Source: an uncultured Rhizobium sp.
Lineage (GTDB): Bacteria > Pseudomonadota > Alphaproteobacteria > Rhizobiales > Rhizobiaceae
Assembly (NCBI GenBank): GCA_945952315.1
Contig: CAMFIE010000002.1
Span: forward strand, 186,001-250,000
DNA length: 64,000 nt
Direction of reading: 5' to 3'
Shown here: in pieces, positions 54,968 to 64,000 of the stretch
How positions within the stretch are numbered: position 1 is the stretch's first letter
Layout: each line of letters opens with the position of its first letter
The notes under the pieces: generated by a model
The model's input: the letters and a program-made list of their open reading frames with translations, nothing else
What the model was told of the DNA's origin: nothing
Databases searched by the model: none
Made by a program: the position numbers and the translations under genes

Positions 54968-56992
54968 ATGAAAACACCAGGATGGCTGTGGAGGATCAGT
55001 CTCGTGCTGGGTCAGGCGTCTGGAGCTGGAGTGGAAACTCGTCCGGTGGTAAACGAAGTGTTGCCTTCGGAAAAACAGCCATTCCAGCTGTCGCGAACCG
55101 ATCTCAACCAGGAGATCAGCCGCACCATCCATCCGATCCTGTTCGGCGCCCTGAACCCGCTTGCCGCCTATTTCGCCGCGATCATTCTGCTTTACTATTT
55201 TCTGGAAACGCCGTTGGGCTTCCGGGTCATGGCACCGCTTTCGGCCATCACCGCCGCCTTCTTCCTGCTCGGGCGGGTCATGTGGTTTTCCGAGTACAAA
55301 AGTATTGCGCAGCTGGAACTCATCACACTGTTCACGGGCTTGCTTGTCTATATCAACATCCACGCCTTCCTCTATTTTCATCCCGAACCGAGCCGTCTCT
55401 CCTATTTCATCATCTTCATGCTCTGTCTGGTCACCATGAGCCCGACTTTGCGGGTGGTCATTGCAGGGGCCATCATCTGCATGGGCACGATGGTCCTGAT
55501 GGCCTACCGGCATGGGCCACAGGTGACAGAGCAATTCGTGATGCTGGCCGTTGCAGCCTGCTTTGCGGCCTTTGGCGTCCTGACGCTGATGCGCAAGGCC
55601 ATCAGCAATGCGGTTGAATCCCGCCTCACGGCCGAGGAAATGCAGAAGCTCGCGCAGGATCAGGCCCATCACGATGCCCTGACCGGCCTTCCCAACCGTC
55701 GCATCTTCTTTGCGGAGCTCGAGGACCTGCTGCAGGCACCCGCGCCCCAACCCTTCGCGCTTGCCATCATCGATCTTGATGGCTTCAAGCCGATCAACGA
55801 TCTCTATGGCCACCGGGTCGGTGACCGGGTGCTTTCCGAGGTGGGGGAGAGGCTGAAGCAGGTCTTCCGCACGCAGTACATGATCGCCCGTCTGGGTGGC
55901 GACGAGTTTTCCGTCCTTTTCACCCGCCCGCTTTCGGACGAGGAACTGTCGGTCATCTGCCGCGACGCAATTGCCGCCTTGCAAAAACCGCTGCTTGGAA
56001 CGGGCAGCCAGCTCACCGTCTCCGCCTCCATCGGCATTGCCCGCTATCCGGACCATGGTCAAAAGGTCACCGAAATTTACGAAAAGGCCGATCACGCCCT
56101 TTATGTTGCCAAAAGCAGCAACCGCGGCGATGTGGTGATCTTCAATGACCGCCACGAAATGGATATCCGCAATTCGGTGCGTCTTGAGCGTGCCTTGAAA
56201 TCCGCAGATCTCGAGAACGAACTCTATGTGGTCTTCCAGCCTCAGGTGGACACGGTCAATGACCGGATTGCCGGGTTTGAAGCGCTGGCCCGTTGGGAAA
56301 GTCCGGAACTCGGGCTGGTTTCCCCCGGCATTTTCATTCCCTCTGCTGAACGCTGCGGCATGATCGAAACGGTGACCGAAATCGTGCTGCGCAAAATCCT
56401 TGCGACGATTGATGAATTGCCTGCAGAGGCTTCGGTTGCAATCAATCTCTCCGCCCACGAGGTGACGTCCGGACGCTCGGCAGACCGCATTCTCGACATT
56501 GTCCAGCAAAGCGGCGTAGACCCGCGCCGACTGGAATTCGAACTGACCGAAACCGCAATCATGACGGATTTTGAAACGGCCTGCGCCTCCCTGCGGAAGC
56601 TTTCGGACATCGGGTGCCGCATCGCGCTGGATGATTTCGGGGCCGGTTACTCCTGCTTCAACTACATTCACCGCTTCCCTCTGGACAAGATCAAGATCGA
56701 CCGGTCCTTCGTCAGCAGCCTGACGGAAGGCGCTATCGGCTATGATATCATCCGCGCCATTGTCGGGCTTTGCCGCAACCTCGGCTACGATTGCCTGGTG
56801 GAAGGCGTTGAAACCGCCGAGCAGCTGGATGCCGTGAAGGCTTCCGGGGCACGCTTCGTGCAGGGCTACTATTTCAGCCGGCCGATAGGCCTTCGCGACG
56901 TCGCCCATTTCGTCGAGCGCTTTGAAGCAGCGGCTGCTGCCAATGCCAATGCCGCCACGCGCGCTGGCGGAGCTTTGAAAACAGGCACCTGA
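54968..56992 (+). CDS. Membrane GGDEF-EAL c-di-GMP turnover protein
   Basis: Protein of about 674 residues. An N-terminal block of about five to six membrane segments (roughly 55-205, for example PLAAYFAAIILLYYFLE and VVIAGAIICMGTMVLMAY) resembles MASE-type sensors. GGDEF follows (DALTGLPNRRIFF, RLGGDEFSVLF), then EAL (GFEALARWESPE, VAINLSAHEV, FELTETAIM, ALDDFGAGYSCFN, KIKIDRSFV, VEGVETAEQL). Both active-site signatures are present. The start is unclear: GTG 54884, ATG 54968 and GTG 55031 (with GGAG upstream) are all in frame. The C terminus is Ala-rich. Confidence 0.87.
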   Translation: MKTPGWLWRISLVLGQASGAGVETRPVVNEVLPSEKQPFQLSRTDLNQEISRTIHPILFGALNPLAAYFAAIILLYYFLETPLGFRVMAPLSAITAAFFLLGRVMWFSEYKSIAQLELITLFTGLLVYINIHAFLYFHPEPSRLSYFIIFMLCLVTMSPTLRVVIAGAIICMGTMVLMAYRHGPQVTEQFVMLAVAACFAAFGVLTLMRKAISNAVESRLTAEEMQKLAQDQAHHDALTGLPNRRIFFAELEDLLQAPAPQPFALAIIDLDGFKPINDLYGHRVGDRVLSEVGERLKQVFRTQYMIARLGGDEFSVLFTRPLSDEELSVICRDAIAALQKPLLGTGSQLTVSASIGIARYPDHGQKVTEIYEKADHALYVAKSSNRGDVVIFNDRHEMDIRNSVRLERALKSADLENELYVVFQPQVDTVNDRIAGFEALARWESPELGLVSPGIFIPSAERCGMIETVTEIVLRKILATIDELPAEASVAINLSAHEVTSGRSADRILDIVQQSGVDPRRLEFELTETAIMTDFETACASLRKLSDIGCRIALDDFGAGYSCFNYIHRFPLDKIKIDRSFVSSLTEGAIGYDIIRAIVGLCRNLGYDCLVEGVETAEQLDAVKASGARFVQGYYFSRPIGLRDVAHFVERFEAAAAANANAATRAGGALKTGT

Positions 56993-57172
56993 GGCCTTCC
57001 GGACCTGTTCGTCCCCGGCTCCCGGGCCCGTGCCCGGGATTGATGCGCGCCACGCAAAGCTATCCCTTAATCCATCTCTCCGGAGCGGTTCGTGCGCCCT
57101 TCGGTTGCAGGCGACTATCGCCTTGTATTTTTGCCTTTGCGCAATTAACAATAGTTATATTAAAAACTTATA

Positions 57173-57181
57173 GGGGGGGGG
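57173..57181 (+). repeat. Run of nine G in the ribosome site of the M48 protease gene
   Basis: Nine consecutive G end 3 bases before ATG 57185 and form the Shine-Dalgarno region. A homopolymer here can vary in length by slippage and so change translation; it is also prone to sequencing error. Confidence 0.6.
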
Positions 57182-57184
57182 AGA

Positions 57185-58048
57185 ATGTCTCAATCTCAGA
57201 CCAAGACGGCAGGCATGGTGCCTGACCGCGTTCTCAGGCACCGCTGGGAGACGCCGATGCTGGCGATCTGCGGGATCATCACCATTGCCGCTTTTGCCGC
57301 GTCCATTTATGTCTTTCTGTTCATGCCGGAAGCCGGGGATTCAGAAACGGAAGGATCGATCCGCGAGATGCTTCAGGGCGCAGCCCTTTTGCCGCTGCTG
57401 GCGCTGGCTATTCTGGTCACCCGCTATTTCATGGCCGCAGGCCTTCGCTCCGGCAGTGTCAAGGCGGGGCCGGAACAGTTTCCTGAACTCTATGCCATGC
57501 ATGTCTCGCTGGCCGAGAAGCTCGGACTTGCCCGCATACCGGATCTTTATGTCGCCAATGGCAATGGTGTGGTCAACGCCTATGCCTTTGCCTGCGACTA
57601 TCGTCGCCGCTACGTGGTGGTGCATGCGGAAATCGCGCGTCTGGTCGATGACTATCCGGATGTCGTGGCGTTTGTGATTGCCCATGAGCTTGGCCATCAC
57701 AAGCTTGGCCATGTGCGCTGGTGGCGCAATGTCATCGGCATCATTCCGGGCGGACTGATCTTTCCTGGACGGGCCATGGTGCGGGCGCAGGAATATTCCG
57801 CCGATCGCGTGGCAACGACCGTCTGCAACCAGTGCTCGCAAGGCATCGGCCTTCTCAGCGTCGGCCCCTATCTGCAGCACCGGGTTTCATCCGGTCCCTA
57901 CATGGCGCAGGCTGTGGAAGAGGAGAAAAGCTGGTTTGTCCGCTTTGCCAACTGGGTGGCCGATCACAGCGTCAACACCAAGCGTTACCTTGCGCTTCGC
58001 GCAATCGAGGAGCACGGGCTGGATCGTCACGGGCCCCTGTTCCTCTGA
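57185..58048 (+). CDS. M48-family zinc metalloprotease
   Basis: Membrane-anchored protease of 287 residues. Two hydrophobic segments (about 26-47 and 66-83) precede a catalytic domain with FVIAHELGHHKLGHVRWW (HExxH zinc site, about 165-170) and a third ligand in AQEYSADR. This layout fits the HtpX/M48 group, which degrades damaged membrane proteins, but sequence outside the core differs from HtpX. ATG 57185 sits directly behind a nine-G run. It converges with a chemoreceptor gene across a terminator. Confidence 0.87.
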   Translation: MSQSQTKTAGMVPDRVLRHRWETPMLAICGIITIAAFAASIYVFLFMPEAGDSETEGSIREMLQGAALLPLLALAILVTRYFMAAGLRSGSVKAGPEQFPELYAMHVSLAEKLGLARIPDLYVANGNGVVNAYAFACDYRRRYVVVHAEIARLVDDYPDVVAFVIAHELGHHKLGHVRWWRNVIGIIPGGLIFPGRAMVRAQEYSADRVATTVCNQCSQGIGLLSVGPYLQHRVSSGPYMAQAVEEEKSWFVRFANWVADHSVNTKRYLALRAIEEHGLDRHGPLFL

Positions 58049-58088
58049 ACATTGCGGTGCGCATTGAACCGATCCGCACCTGAAAGCA

Positions 58089-58122
58089 AAAGCCCGCCCT
58101 GATGTTACTCGGGGCGGGCTTT
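58089..58122. terminator. Bidirectional terminator between the M48 protease and chemoreceptor genes
   Basis: AAAGCCCGCCC (58089-58099) pairs with GGGCGGGCTTT (58112-58122) over 11 bp, with a 12-nt loop. It serves the two converging genes. Confidence 0.85.
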
Positions 58123-58155
58123 CGATTTTGAACGCTGTCCTTTTCGCGCAGCCGG

Positions 58156-59850
58156 TCAGGCCGCGTTGTGCATGCGGCCACTGGCGCTGCGTTTTCCGCT
58201 GTCGGCGCCATGCGAGAGCTTGAAATGCGCCATCATGCCCAGAAGCTTGCGGCTTTCTTCCGCAAGCGTCTGCGAGGCGGCATTGGATTCCTCCACCATC
58301 GCGGCATTTTGCTGGGTCGTCTGGTCCATCTGGTTGACGGCAGCGTTGATCGAATGCAGCCCGGTTGCCTGTTCCGACGAGGAAACCGAAATCGCCCGCA
58401 TGTGCTCGTTGATGCTGAAGATGAACTGGTTGATTTCCTGCAGTGCATCGCCGGTATTGCTGACGAGTTTCACGCCGCGCGACACTTCGTTGCCTGAACT
58501 CTGGATGAGGTCCTTGATTTCCTTCGCAGCCTTGGCGGAACGCTGCGCAAGTTCACGCACTTCCTGTGCAACCACGGCAAAGCCGCGGCCCGCCTCGCCC
58601 GCACGGGCAGCTTCCACACCGGCATTAAGGGCAAGAAGGTTTGTCTGGAAGGCGATCTCGTCGATGACGCTGATGATGCTGGAAATCTTGCGCGAGGAGG
58701 ATTCGATCTCGCTCATCGCGTTCACCGCATCGGCAACCACGCGGCCGGAATTGTCTGCGCTGGTATTGGCCTGCGCGGCGACCTGGCTTGCCTCGCGGGC
58801 ACGGGTGGAGGAATTGGACACGTTCACCGTGATCTCGTCCAGCGAAGCGGCCGTTTCCTCAAGCGTTGCCGCCTGGCTCTCGGTGCGCTGCGAAAGGTTC
58901 TGGATCGCACCGCTGATTTCCGCCGTGCCAGAGTTGATCGTCTCGATGCTCCGGGTGATCTGCACGAATGTATCATTGAGCTGCCGCACGGACCGGTTGA
59001 GGTCGGCTCGCAGCTGTTCGAATTCCGGTGCAAAGCGCTCTTCGAGCTGGAAACCGAAATCGCCTGCGCAAAGCTTTGTCAGCGCATCGCCGAGCGAGTT
59101 CACCGTATTCACGCGCTGGGTCACGTCATTGGCGAATTTTACCACCTTCACCACCCGGCCGTTCTCGTCCAGGATCGGGTTGTAGGAGCCGGAAATCACC
59201 ACGAAGCTGCGCGATTTCGTCATGCGGCGGAATTCGGCCGCCACATACTGGCCGGAACGCAGAGTTTCCCAGAAACCCTTGTAGTCGTTCGAATTGCCAT
59301 ATGCATCTTCCACAAAGATGCGGTGATGCTTGCCCTTGATCTCTTCAAGTGTGTAGCCCATCAGGCGCAGAAAATTGGTATTTGCCGTGATGATCTCGCC
59401 GTCGGTGTTGAACTCGATGATGGCCTGCGAGCGGCTGATTGCGGCGATCTGGGCCGTATAGTCCACATTCAGCAGCCGTTCCTTGGCGTTGAACCATTCG
59501 ACCACGAAGCCCGTGACTTCATTGCCGGATTTCAGCGGCGTGACCGTCAGGTCGAAAATCTGCGAGCCGATCTTGATGGTCGCCTTGTGCCGGTTCTGCA
59601 GAGCGGAAAGCATGTTCCGCTGGTGGCTGGGGTTCTTGTGGAACACGTCGATGTTCTTGCCGATCAGCGTCGCGACCTCGAATTTCGGCAGCTCCTTGCG
59701 CAGGTCCGATTCCACTTCGGAGAGCAGCGTTTTCACGGCCTCGTTCATGAAGGTGATATTGAGGTGCTTGTCCGCGATCATGATATTGGCCGTAACCGCA
59801 TTGAGTGCGGTTAACTGCGATTTCGATGCAGATGATTGAATGCCGAACAT
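58156..59850 (-). CDS. Cytoplasmic PAS-PAS methyl-accepting chemotaxis protein
   Basis: Soluble chemoreceptor of 564 residues without membrane segments. Two PAS domains (about 12-125, starting [20 protein letters not shown], and about 140-250, with [20 protein letters not shown]) are followed by a HAMP-like linker and the signalling domain, with the tip [20 protein letters not shown] and [20 protein letters not shown]. Adaptation helices flank it. No CheR-binding pentapeptide is seen; the end is SGRMHNAA. It may sense redox or oxygen state through PAS cofactors. ATG 59850 follows GGAG. It is divergent from a second, membrane chemoreceptor. Confidence 0.92.
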   Translation of the reverse strand: MFGIQSSASKSQLTALNAVTANIMIADKHLNITFMNEAVKTLLSEVESDLRKELPKFEVATLIGKNIDVFHKNPSHQRNMLSALQNRHKATIKIGSQIFDLTVTPLKSGNEVTGFVVEWFNAKERLLNVDYTAQIAAISRSQAIIEFNTDGEIITANTNFLRLMGYTLEEIKGKHHRIFVEDAYGNSNDYKGFWETLRSGQYVAAEFRRMTKSRSFVVISGSYNPILDENGRVVKVVKFANDVTQRVNTVNSLGDALTKLCAGDFGFQLEERFAPEFEQLRADLNRSVRQLNDTFVQITRSIETINSGTAEISGAIQNLSQRTESQAATLEETAASLDEITVNVSNSSTRAREASQVAAQANTSADNSGRVVADAVNAMSEIESSSRKISSIISVIDEIAFQTNLLALNAGVEAARAGEAGRGFAVVAQEVRELAQRSAKAAKEIKDLIQSSGNEVSRGVKLVSNTGDALQEINQFIFSINEHMRAISVSSSEQATGLHSINAAVNQMDQTTQQNAAMVEESNAASQTLAEESRKLLGMMAHFKLSHGADSGKRSASGRMHNAA

Positions 59851-60480
59851 TGCGAAAGCTCCGTTAGCCGCATGCCGCCAACTGCATCTTGACGCCCCTA
59901 TCGTGCGGTGAAATTCCGCTCCGTAATGGGGCGGCGTTTATTAGTTGTCTTTTAAAGCGAAAAGGTATGTTAATTGTTAAAACGCAATAATTCAGAAAAA
60001 TACCATAAATAGGCGATTTATGAAATGATTTGAGGCATTTATGTATAGTTTCGGAGCGTTGTTAGCGCCTTTTATTTCTGAACAAATACGCTGTTTTTGG
60101 AGTCACAAAAATGTGAGTATGAATTGGATCACAACTTGAGGCTATTGTTCACCTGTTCTGTTCCTACTTCAAATAAGAAGAATATTGAAAGTCGAAATCT
60201 GAAATGTGTGGTGTCGAAATAGAAGCGCTAACGAAACATATAATATTGCTAAAATTAACGCAAGAGGGACTTGATAGGCATCGATAGCGAAGAGTTGAAG
60301 AAGCGAACTGATTAAGCATTATGCAACACTTGGTTGGTAGAACTACGATGCAAATGAATTTTGCTCTTGCTCAGGCATGACGCCCGAACCGTTTCCAGTT
60401 TTCGCTCCGCATGACCGAGCAGCCCGCAGGCCCTCATGCCTCGGCAGTCAGACCGGTCCCGGAGCCAAAGTGAGGGCAAT
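59851..60480. other. 630-bp AT-rich intergenic region between divergent chemoreceptor genes
   Basis: This is the longest gene-free stretch in the window and much richer in A/T than its surroundings, most strongly from about 59940 to 60350. No open frame with codon bias or family likeness is seen on either strand, and no clear terminator hairpin marks a small RNA. It must hold both chemoreceptor promoters. Confidence 0.7.
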
Positions 60481-62397
60481 ATGCGCATCAAACAGATCTT
60501 TCTTTCCCTGTCCGGAATTGTGATTGCTGCCTCCGTCGGCATCATCGGCTCGATGACGCTCAGCCGCGGCAGTCAGGACAAGCTGCAGCAGGCCTATGCC
60601 GCGCGCTACGAATCCTATCTGCTCGCCGATGAGTTGCGACAATCCTCCGACGATCTCACCCGGTTGGTCCGCACCTATGTGTCGACGGCGAACCCGGCCT
60701 ACAAGGATCAGTATAATGCCGTTCTAGACATAAGAAACGGCAAGAGCCCGCGTCCGCAGGACTACTACCGCATCTATTGGGATTTCGTGGCCGGTGGCAA
60801 TGCATCCCCGCGTCCGCTGGGTGAAACCAAGCCGCTCCTCGACATGATGAAGGATGCGGGTTTCAGCCAGAAGGAAATGGATCTTCTTGCCGAAGCCAAG
60901 GGCAATTCCGATGGTCTCGTCAATCTCGAGGTCGAGGCGATGAAGCTGATGGAGGATACCAATCCTGCCACCAAGGCCGCCTCGCAGATGAAGGCCATCG
61001 AGATGGTCAACTCGACGGACTATCATGCCTACAAGGCAAAGATCATGGAGCCGATCGACCGGTTCTATGTGGAGTTGAACACGCGCCTTCTGGACAATAT
61101 CGCCAGTGCGACCGCAACGGCCAATTTCTACTGGCTGTGCATGATCGTGAGTGTTGCAACGCTCTGCCTCGCGATTGCAGGCTTCGGGCTCGTGATCTAT
61201 CAGCGTGTTGTGCGCGGCATTTTCGCCCTGCAGTCCAATATGGAGCTGGTTTCCAATCACAAGCTGGATAATCCGGTGGCCCTTCAGGATCGTGGCGATG
61301 AAATCGGCGATATGGCGCGGGCTCTTGAGGGCTTCCGCCAGTCGGCGATCCGCCAGGTTGCGCTGGAGGCCGAGGCCGTCGAGGCTCGCAGCCGCAATGA
61401 TGCGGAACGTTCTCGCCTGGTCGAGGAGGCCGAACAGGCTGCCCAGCAGCGTCTCAACAACGCGACCTCGACCCTTGCCGCCGGTCTGAAGCGACTGTCC
61501 GACGGCGATCTTTCCTTCTCCATCGATCAGCCGCTCTCGCCGGAATTCGAGCCCCTGCGTCTCGATCTCAACTCGGCCGTCGGCCAGCTGCGCCAGACGC
61601 TTTCTGCGGTGGCCCGCTCGACGGAACAGATCGATACCGGCTCGCGCGAAATCAGCCAGAGCGCGGACGATCTTTCCCGCCGCACCGAACAGCAGGCCGC
61701 AGCGCTTGAGCAGACCGCCGCCGCACTGGATGAAATCACCACCAATGTGGCGAATTCGGAAAAGCGCGTGCAGGAAGCCCGCAGCGTCACCCTGGAAGCA
61801 AACCGCAGCACCCAGCAATCCGGCCAGATCGTCGCCAAGGCGGTGGAAGCCATGGGGCGCATCGAGGGGTCTTCCGACCAGATTTCGAACATCATCACCG
61901 TGATCGACGAAATCGCCTTCCAGACCAACCTGCTCGCCTTGAATGCGGGTGTGGAAGCCGCCCGTGCCGGTGAGGCCGGCAAGGGTTTCGCCGTGGTCGC
62001 CCAGGAAGTGCGCGAGCTTGCCCAGCGTGCTGCCAAGGCCGCCAAGGAAATCAAGGAACTGATCCGCAGCTCCAACCAGGAGGTGGAAAACGGCGTACGG
62101 CTGGTGCGGGAAACCGGCGATGCCCTGCAGACCATCGACGACATCATCGCCAAGGTGACCGCGCATATGGAAGCGATTGCCACCTCGTCGCGGGAGCAGT
62201 CGCTGGGCCTTGCCGAAGTCAACACCGCTGTCAACCAGATGGATCAGGTCACCCAGAAGAATGCGGCCATGGTGGAAGAAACCAATGCCGCAAGCGTGAC
62301 CCTCGCACAGGAAGTCAACGGCCTTCGCGAAATGATCTTCCAGTTCAAGCTTGCCGGTGGCGGTTCTTCCGGTGCCCGCTGGAACAACGCCGCCTGA
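60481..62397 (+). CDS. Transmembrane methyl-accepting chemotaxis protein
   Basis: Chemoreceptor of 638 residues. Membrane segments at about 7-27 ([20 protein letters not shown]) and 214-238 ([20 protein letters not shown]) enclose a helical periplasmic sensor domain. HAMP regions follow ([20 protein letters not shown] and [15 protein letters not shown]), then the signalling domain with the same tip as the neighbouring receptor. ATG 60481 has GTGAGGG upstream; the frame open to 60436 is not needed. The end WNNAA resembles the HNAA end of its divergent neighbour, and no NWETF-type pentapeptide is present. The ligand is unknown. Confidence 0.92.
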   Translation: MRIKQIFLSLSGIVIAASVGIIGSMTLSRGSQDKLQQAYAARYESYLLADELRQSSDDLTRLVRTYVSTANPAYKDQYNAVLDIRNGKSPRPQDYYRIYWDFVAGGNASPRPLGETKPLLDMMKDAGFSQKEMDLLAEAKGNSDGLVNLEVEAMKLMEDTNPATKAASQMKAIEMVNSTDYHAYKAKIMEPIDRFYVELNTRLLDNIASATATANFYWLCMIVSVATLCLAIAGFGLVIYQRVVRGIFALQSNMELVSNHKLDNPVALQDRGDEIGDMARALEGFRQSAIRQVALEAEAVEARSRNDAERSRLVEEAEQAAQQRLNNATSTLAAGLKRLSDGDLSFSIDQPLSPEFEPLRLDLNSAVGQLRQTLSAVARSTEQIDTGSREISQSADDLSRRTEQQAAALEQTAAALDEITTNVANSEKRVQEARSVTLEANRSTQQSGQIVAKAVEAMGRIEGSSDQISNIITVIDEIAFQTNLLALNAGVEAARAGEAGKGFAVVAQEVRELAQRAAKAAKEIKELIRSSNQEVENGVRLVRETGDALQTIDDIIAKVTAHMEAIATSSREQSLGLAEVNTAVNQMDQVTQKNAAMVEETNAASVTLAQEVNGLREMIFQFKLAGGGSSGARWNNAA

Positions 62398-62423
62398 GAG
62401 GCAATTGCCAGTTGAACAGGAGA

Positions 62424-62454
62424 GGGCCAGCCCGCCCGGGCTGGCCCCTTTTTC
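62424..62454 (+). terminator. Terminator after the transmembrane chemoreceptor gene
   Basis: GGGCCAGCCCG (62424-62434) faces CGGGCTGGCCC (62437-62447) and is followed by CTTTTTC. With loop constraints about nine base pairs can form. It touches the stop of the opposing glycosyltransferase gene. Confidence 0.85.
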
Positions 62455-64000
62455 ATGCGGCGTTTTCGCCCGGCGCCGCCCTTTGCCGACGTCGTACCGG
62501 GCTATGCGGGGTCTTGTTCCAGACGAATGGATTTCGGTAAAGCTCGTAGAGGGCCATCCAGGCGGCAAGTGTGAGGTTCAGCCAGTAAAGTGGAACAAGG
62601 CCAAGCCTGCGCCATGCAGGGCGCGGCAGGCTGGCCGGCATCACCAGCAGCCAGGCAAGCAGCATCAGCGCAAAGCCGCCAATCAGATTGTATGCATCGA
62701 CCACCATCAGAAGACCATTGAGCGAGGCGAGCACTGGCAGCGTTCCGGTGATCGCATCCCAGAGAAAGATACCAAGGCTCAGATAAAGCATCGGGTGAAA
62801 CAGGGCCGAAAGCAGCATGCCGCCGGTGGTCAGCGTATAGGCGATCATCGCGCCGGGACCGAGCTGCACGGCAAGCTGGAGTGGATAGCGGAAGCTCACC
62901 AGCAAGGTTTGAAGCCATCCCTTGAACCAGCGTCGCCGCTGGGCAATCCACACCGCGCGCTCTTCCGGCGCATCCTCCCGCGTCGGGTAGGAAATCATGC
63001 CGGTGCGGTAGCCGAAGCGGTGAAGCCGTGTGCCGAGATCGGCATCCTCCGTGACATTGAACGGGTCCCAGGCCCCGCATTCGACAAGTGCCGAACGGCG
63101 GAAATGATTGGACGTACCGCCAAGCGGAAGCGGCAGTTGCAGCCGGGCAAGGAAGGGCAGGAGCGACCCGAACAGCGCTGCATATTCCACCGCGAACAGG
63201 CCGGAAAGCCAGTTCTTGCCGCCATTGGTGATCTCCAGCGGAGCCTGCAGGCAGGCAAGGTCTGATCCCTCCCGCAGGAACCGGGCATGGGCTTCGCGCA
63301 ATTGCAGCGGATGGGGGCGATCTTCCGCATCATAGACGGTCACCAGCGCGCCGCGCGCACCCGCCAGCGCATAGGAGAGCGCCTTCGGCTTTGTGCGCGG
63401 CAGATGGTCGGGCACTTCCACCAGTTCCATATAGGCTGGCAGTCCGACGGCCTTCAGCGCCGCAATCGTTTCCCGATCACCTTCCTCGCAGATAAGCTTG
63501 ATATCGAGCCGCGCATGCGGCCATTCGATCCGCGAGAGGGCCGTGATCAACTGGCGGGCGACGGCCGCTTCCTGATGCAGCGCCACCAGCACCGTATAGA
63601 CCGGCAGGCCCGGCTGCAGCCGGTCGATCTTTTCCGGCTCGGGCTTCCTCGCGCGCGGCAGAAAGGCGAGCAGGCGCATGGAGACCACGGCGGCATAGAG
63701 AAATGACAGTACCGTATGAACGGCATTCAACGCCAGGGCGGTTTGCGTCATCAGGAAGATGACCAGAAGAGCGGCAAGCATGCCGAGCGCAAAGGCCTGA
63801 CGCGCATGCAGGATCAGCCGGGCGCTGAGCTCCGGCCTGTCGACATGCAGGGCACCGGTTCGGGCGGCGACCCGTCGTTTTGCACCGACTTTCCAGACGG
63901 CTTCGCGAAGGGCGGAAGGGGAGGTGACGGCGCTTCTCGATGCCATCTGCGGATCGGAGGCGAGCGCGTCGCCAAGCGCCCGCAACCGGGACAGGCGCGG
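62453..64000 (-). CDS. Family 2 glycosyltransferase, processive membrane type (cut by right edge)
   Basis: Membrane glycosyltransferase of the cellulose-synthase-like GT2 group. The catalytic domain shows PVYTVLVALHQEAAVARQL, the sugar-nucleotide Asp motif VYDAEDRPHPLQL, FNVTEDADLGTRLHRFGY and the QxxRW motif QRRRWFKGW, which marks processive enzymes. Membrane segments lie before it (about 65-105) and after it (about 365-480). The frame remains open at the window edge: a TTG at 63985 and ATG 63946 are internal possibilities, but the true start may lie outside. No polysaccharide partners are visible, so the product is unknown. Confidence 0.85.
   Translation of the reverse strand, partial: PRLSRLRALGDALASDPQMASRSAVTSPSALREAVWKVGAKRRVAARTGALHVDRPELSARLILHARQAFALGMLAALLVIFLMTQTALALNAVHTVLSFLYAAVVSMRLLAFLPRARKPEPEKIDRLQPGLPVYTVLVALHQEAAVARQLITALSRIEWPHARLDIKLICEEGDRETIAALKAVGLPAYMELVEVPDHLPRTKPKALSYALAGARGALVTVYDAEDRPHPLQLREAHARFLREGSDLACLQAPLEITNGGKNWLSGLFAVEYAALFGSLLPFLARLQLPLPLGGTSNHFRRSALVECGAWDPFNVTEDADLGTRLHRFGYRTGMISYPTREDAPEERAVWIAQRRRWFKGWLQTLLVSFRYPLQLAVQLGPGAMIAYTLTTGGMLLSALFHPMLYLSLGIFLWDAITGTLPVLASLNGLLMVVDAYNLIGGFALMLLAWLLVMPASLPRPAWRRLGLVPLYWLNLTLAAWMALYELYRNPFVWNKTPHSPVRRRQRAAPGENAA

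Noticed and set aside
54908-57151. Minus-strand open frame of 747 codons
   Set aside because: Shadow of the second GGDEF-EAL gene, with the same low-information His/Gly/Asp-rich composition.

Overview
This window is chromosomal DNA of an alphaproteobacterium, most likely from the Rhizobiaceae (Rhizobium/Agrobacterium group). The evidence is the GC-rich housekeeping genes, the cell-cycle regulator gcrA, a SAM-II riboswitch in front of metZ, a fructose importer locus of the rhizobial frcR-frcBCAK type, ROK-type control, a duplicated long-form dCTP deaminase and the order argD-argF-hslO-apaG-metZ-dcd. I see no insertion sequence, prophage, CRISPR array or rRNA. Nearly all of the window reads as core chromosome.

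Layout. 0-6.4 kb: the 5' part of argB, an ECF sigma/anti-sigma pair on the opposite strand, engB, an EamA transporter and the yidC-rnpA-rpmH cluster with its promoter. 6.5-14.9 kb: an orphan histidine kinase, tRNA-Arg, a CapD/WbpM-type nucleotide-sugar dehydratase, an MsbA-like ABC exporter, an ArsR regulator with two cysteines spaced as in persulfide sensors, a DUF900 lipoprotein hydrolase and a cyclic-nucleotide-type phosphodiesterase. 15-22 kb: a proline-racemase-family enzyme, then the sugar locus (RbsD/FucU mutarotase, frcR, frcBCAK). 22-26 kb: a three-gene signalling set, made of a cysteine-free periplasmic molybdopterin-fold protein, a tripartite hybrid kinase and an HD-GYP response regulator. 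26-33 kb: pyrC, a DUF805 gene behind a structured leader, pyrE, fructokinase, pgi and fadD. 33-38.6 kb: a CHASE-PAS-GGDEF-EAL protein, tRNA-Thr, a nitronate monooxygenase-like enzyme and an unknown membrane protein. 38.6-47.4 kb: the phosphate regulon (ppk2 divergent from phoR, then pstSCAB-phoU-phoB behind a three-repeat Pho box). 47.4-54.7 kb: gcrA, argD, argF, hslO, apaG, metZ, dcd, tRNA-Gly. 54.9-64 kb: a second GGDEF-EAL protein, an M48 protease, two divergent chemoreceptors separated by a 630-bp AT-rich gap, and a glycosyltransferase cut by the right edge.

How the parts fit together. Fructose imported by FrcBCA would feed the fructokinase and Pgi encoded 8-10 kb away. One AT-rich inverted repeat ties this module together: it occurs before the mutarotase gene, in the frcR-frcB gap (touching a good -35 box) and, with a longer spacer, before the fructokinase gene. 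Arginine genes occur at both ends of the window. c-di-GMP turnover is represented by two GGDEF-EAL proteins and one HD-GYP protein.

The observations I rate highest are the shared FrcR-type operators, two mutually exclusive hairpins ahead of the DUF805 gene, the cysteine-free molybdopterin-fold/kinase/HD-GYP set, a cluster of GANTC sites upstream of gcrA, and a complete SAM-II terminator/antiterminator arrangement before metZ. All functional statements come from reading the sequence; no database search was run.
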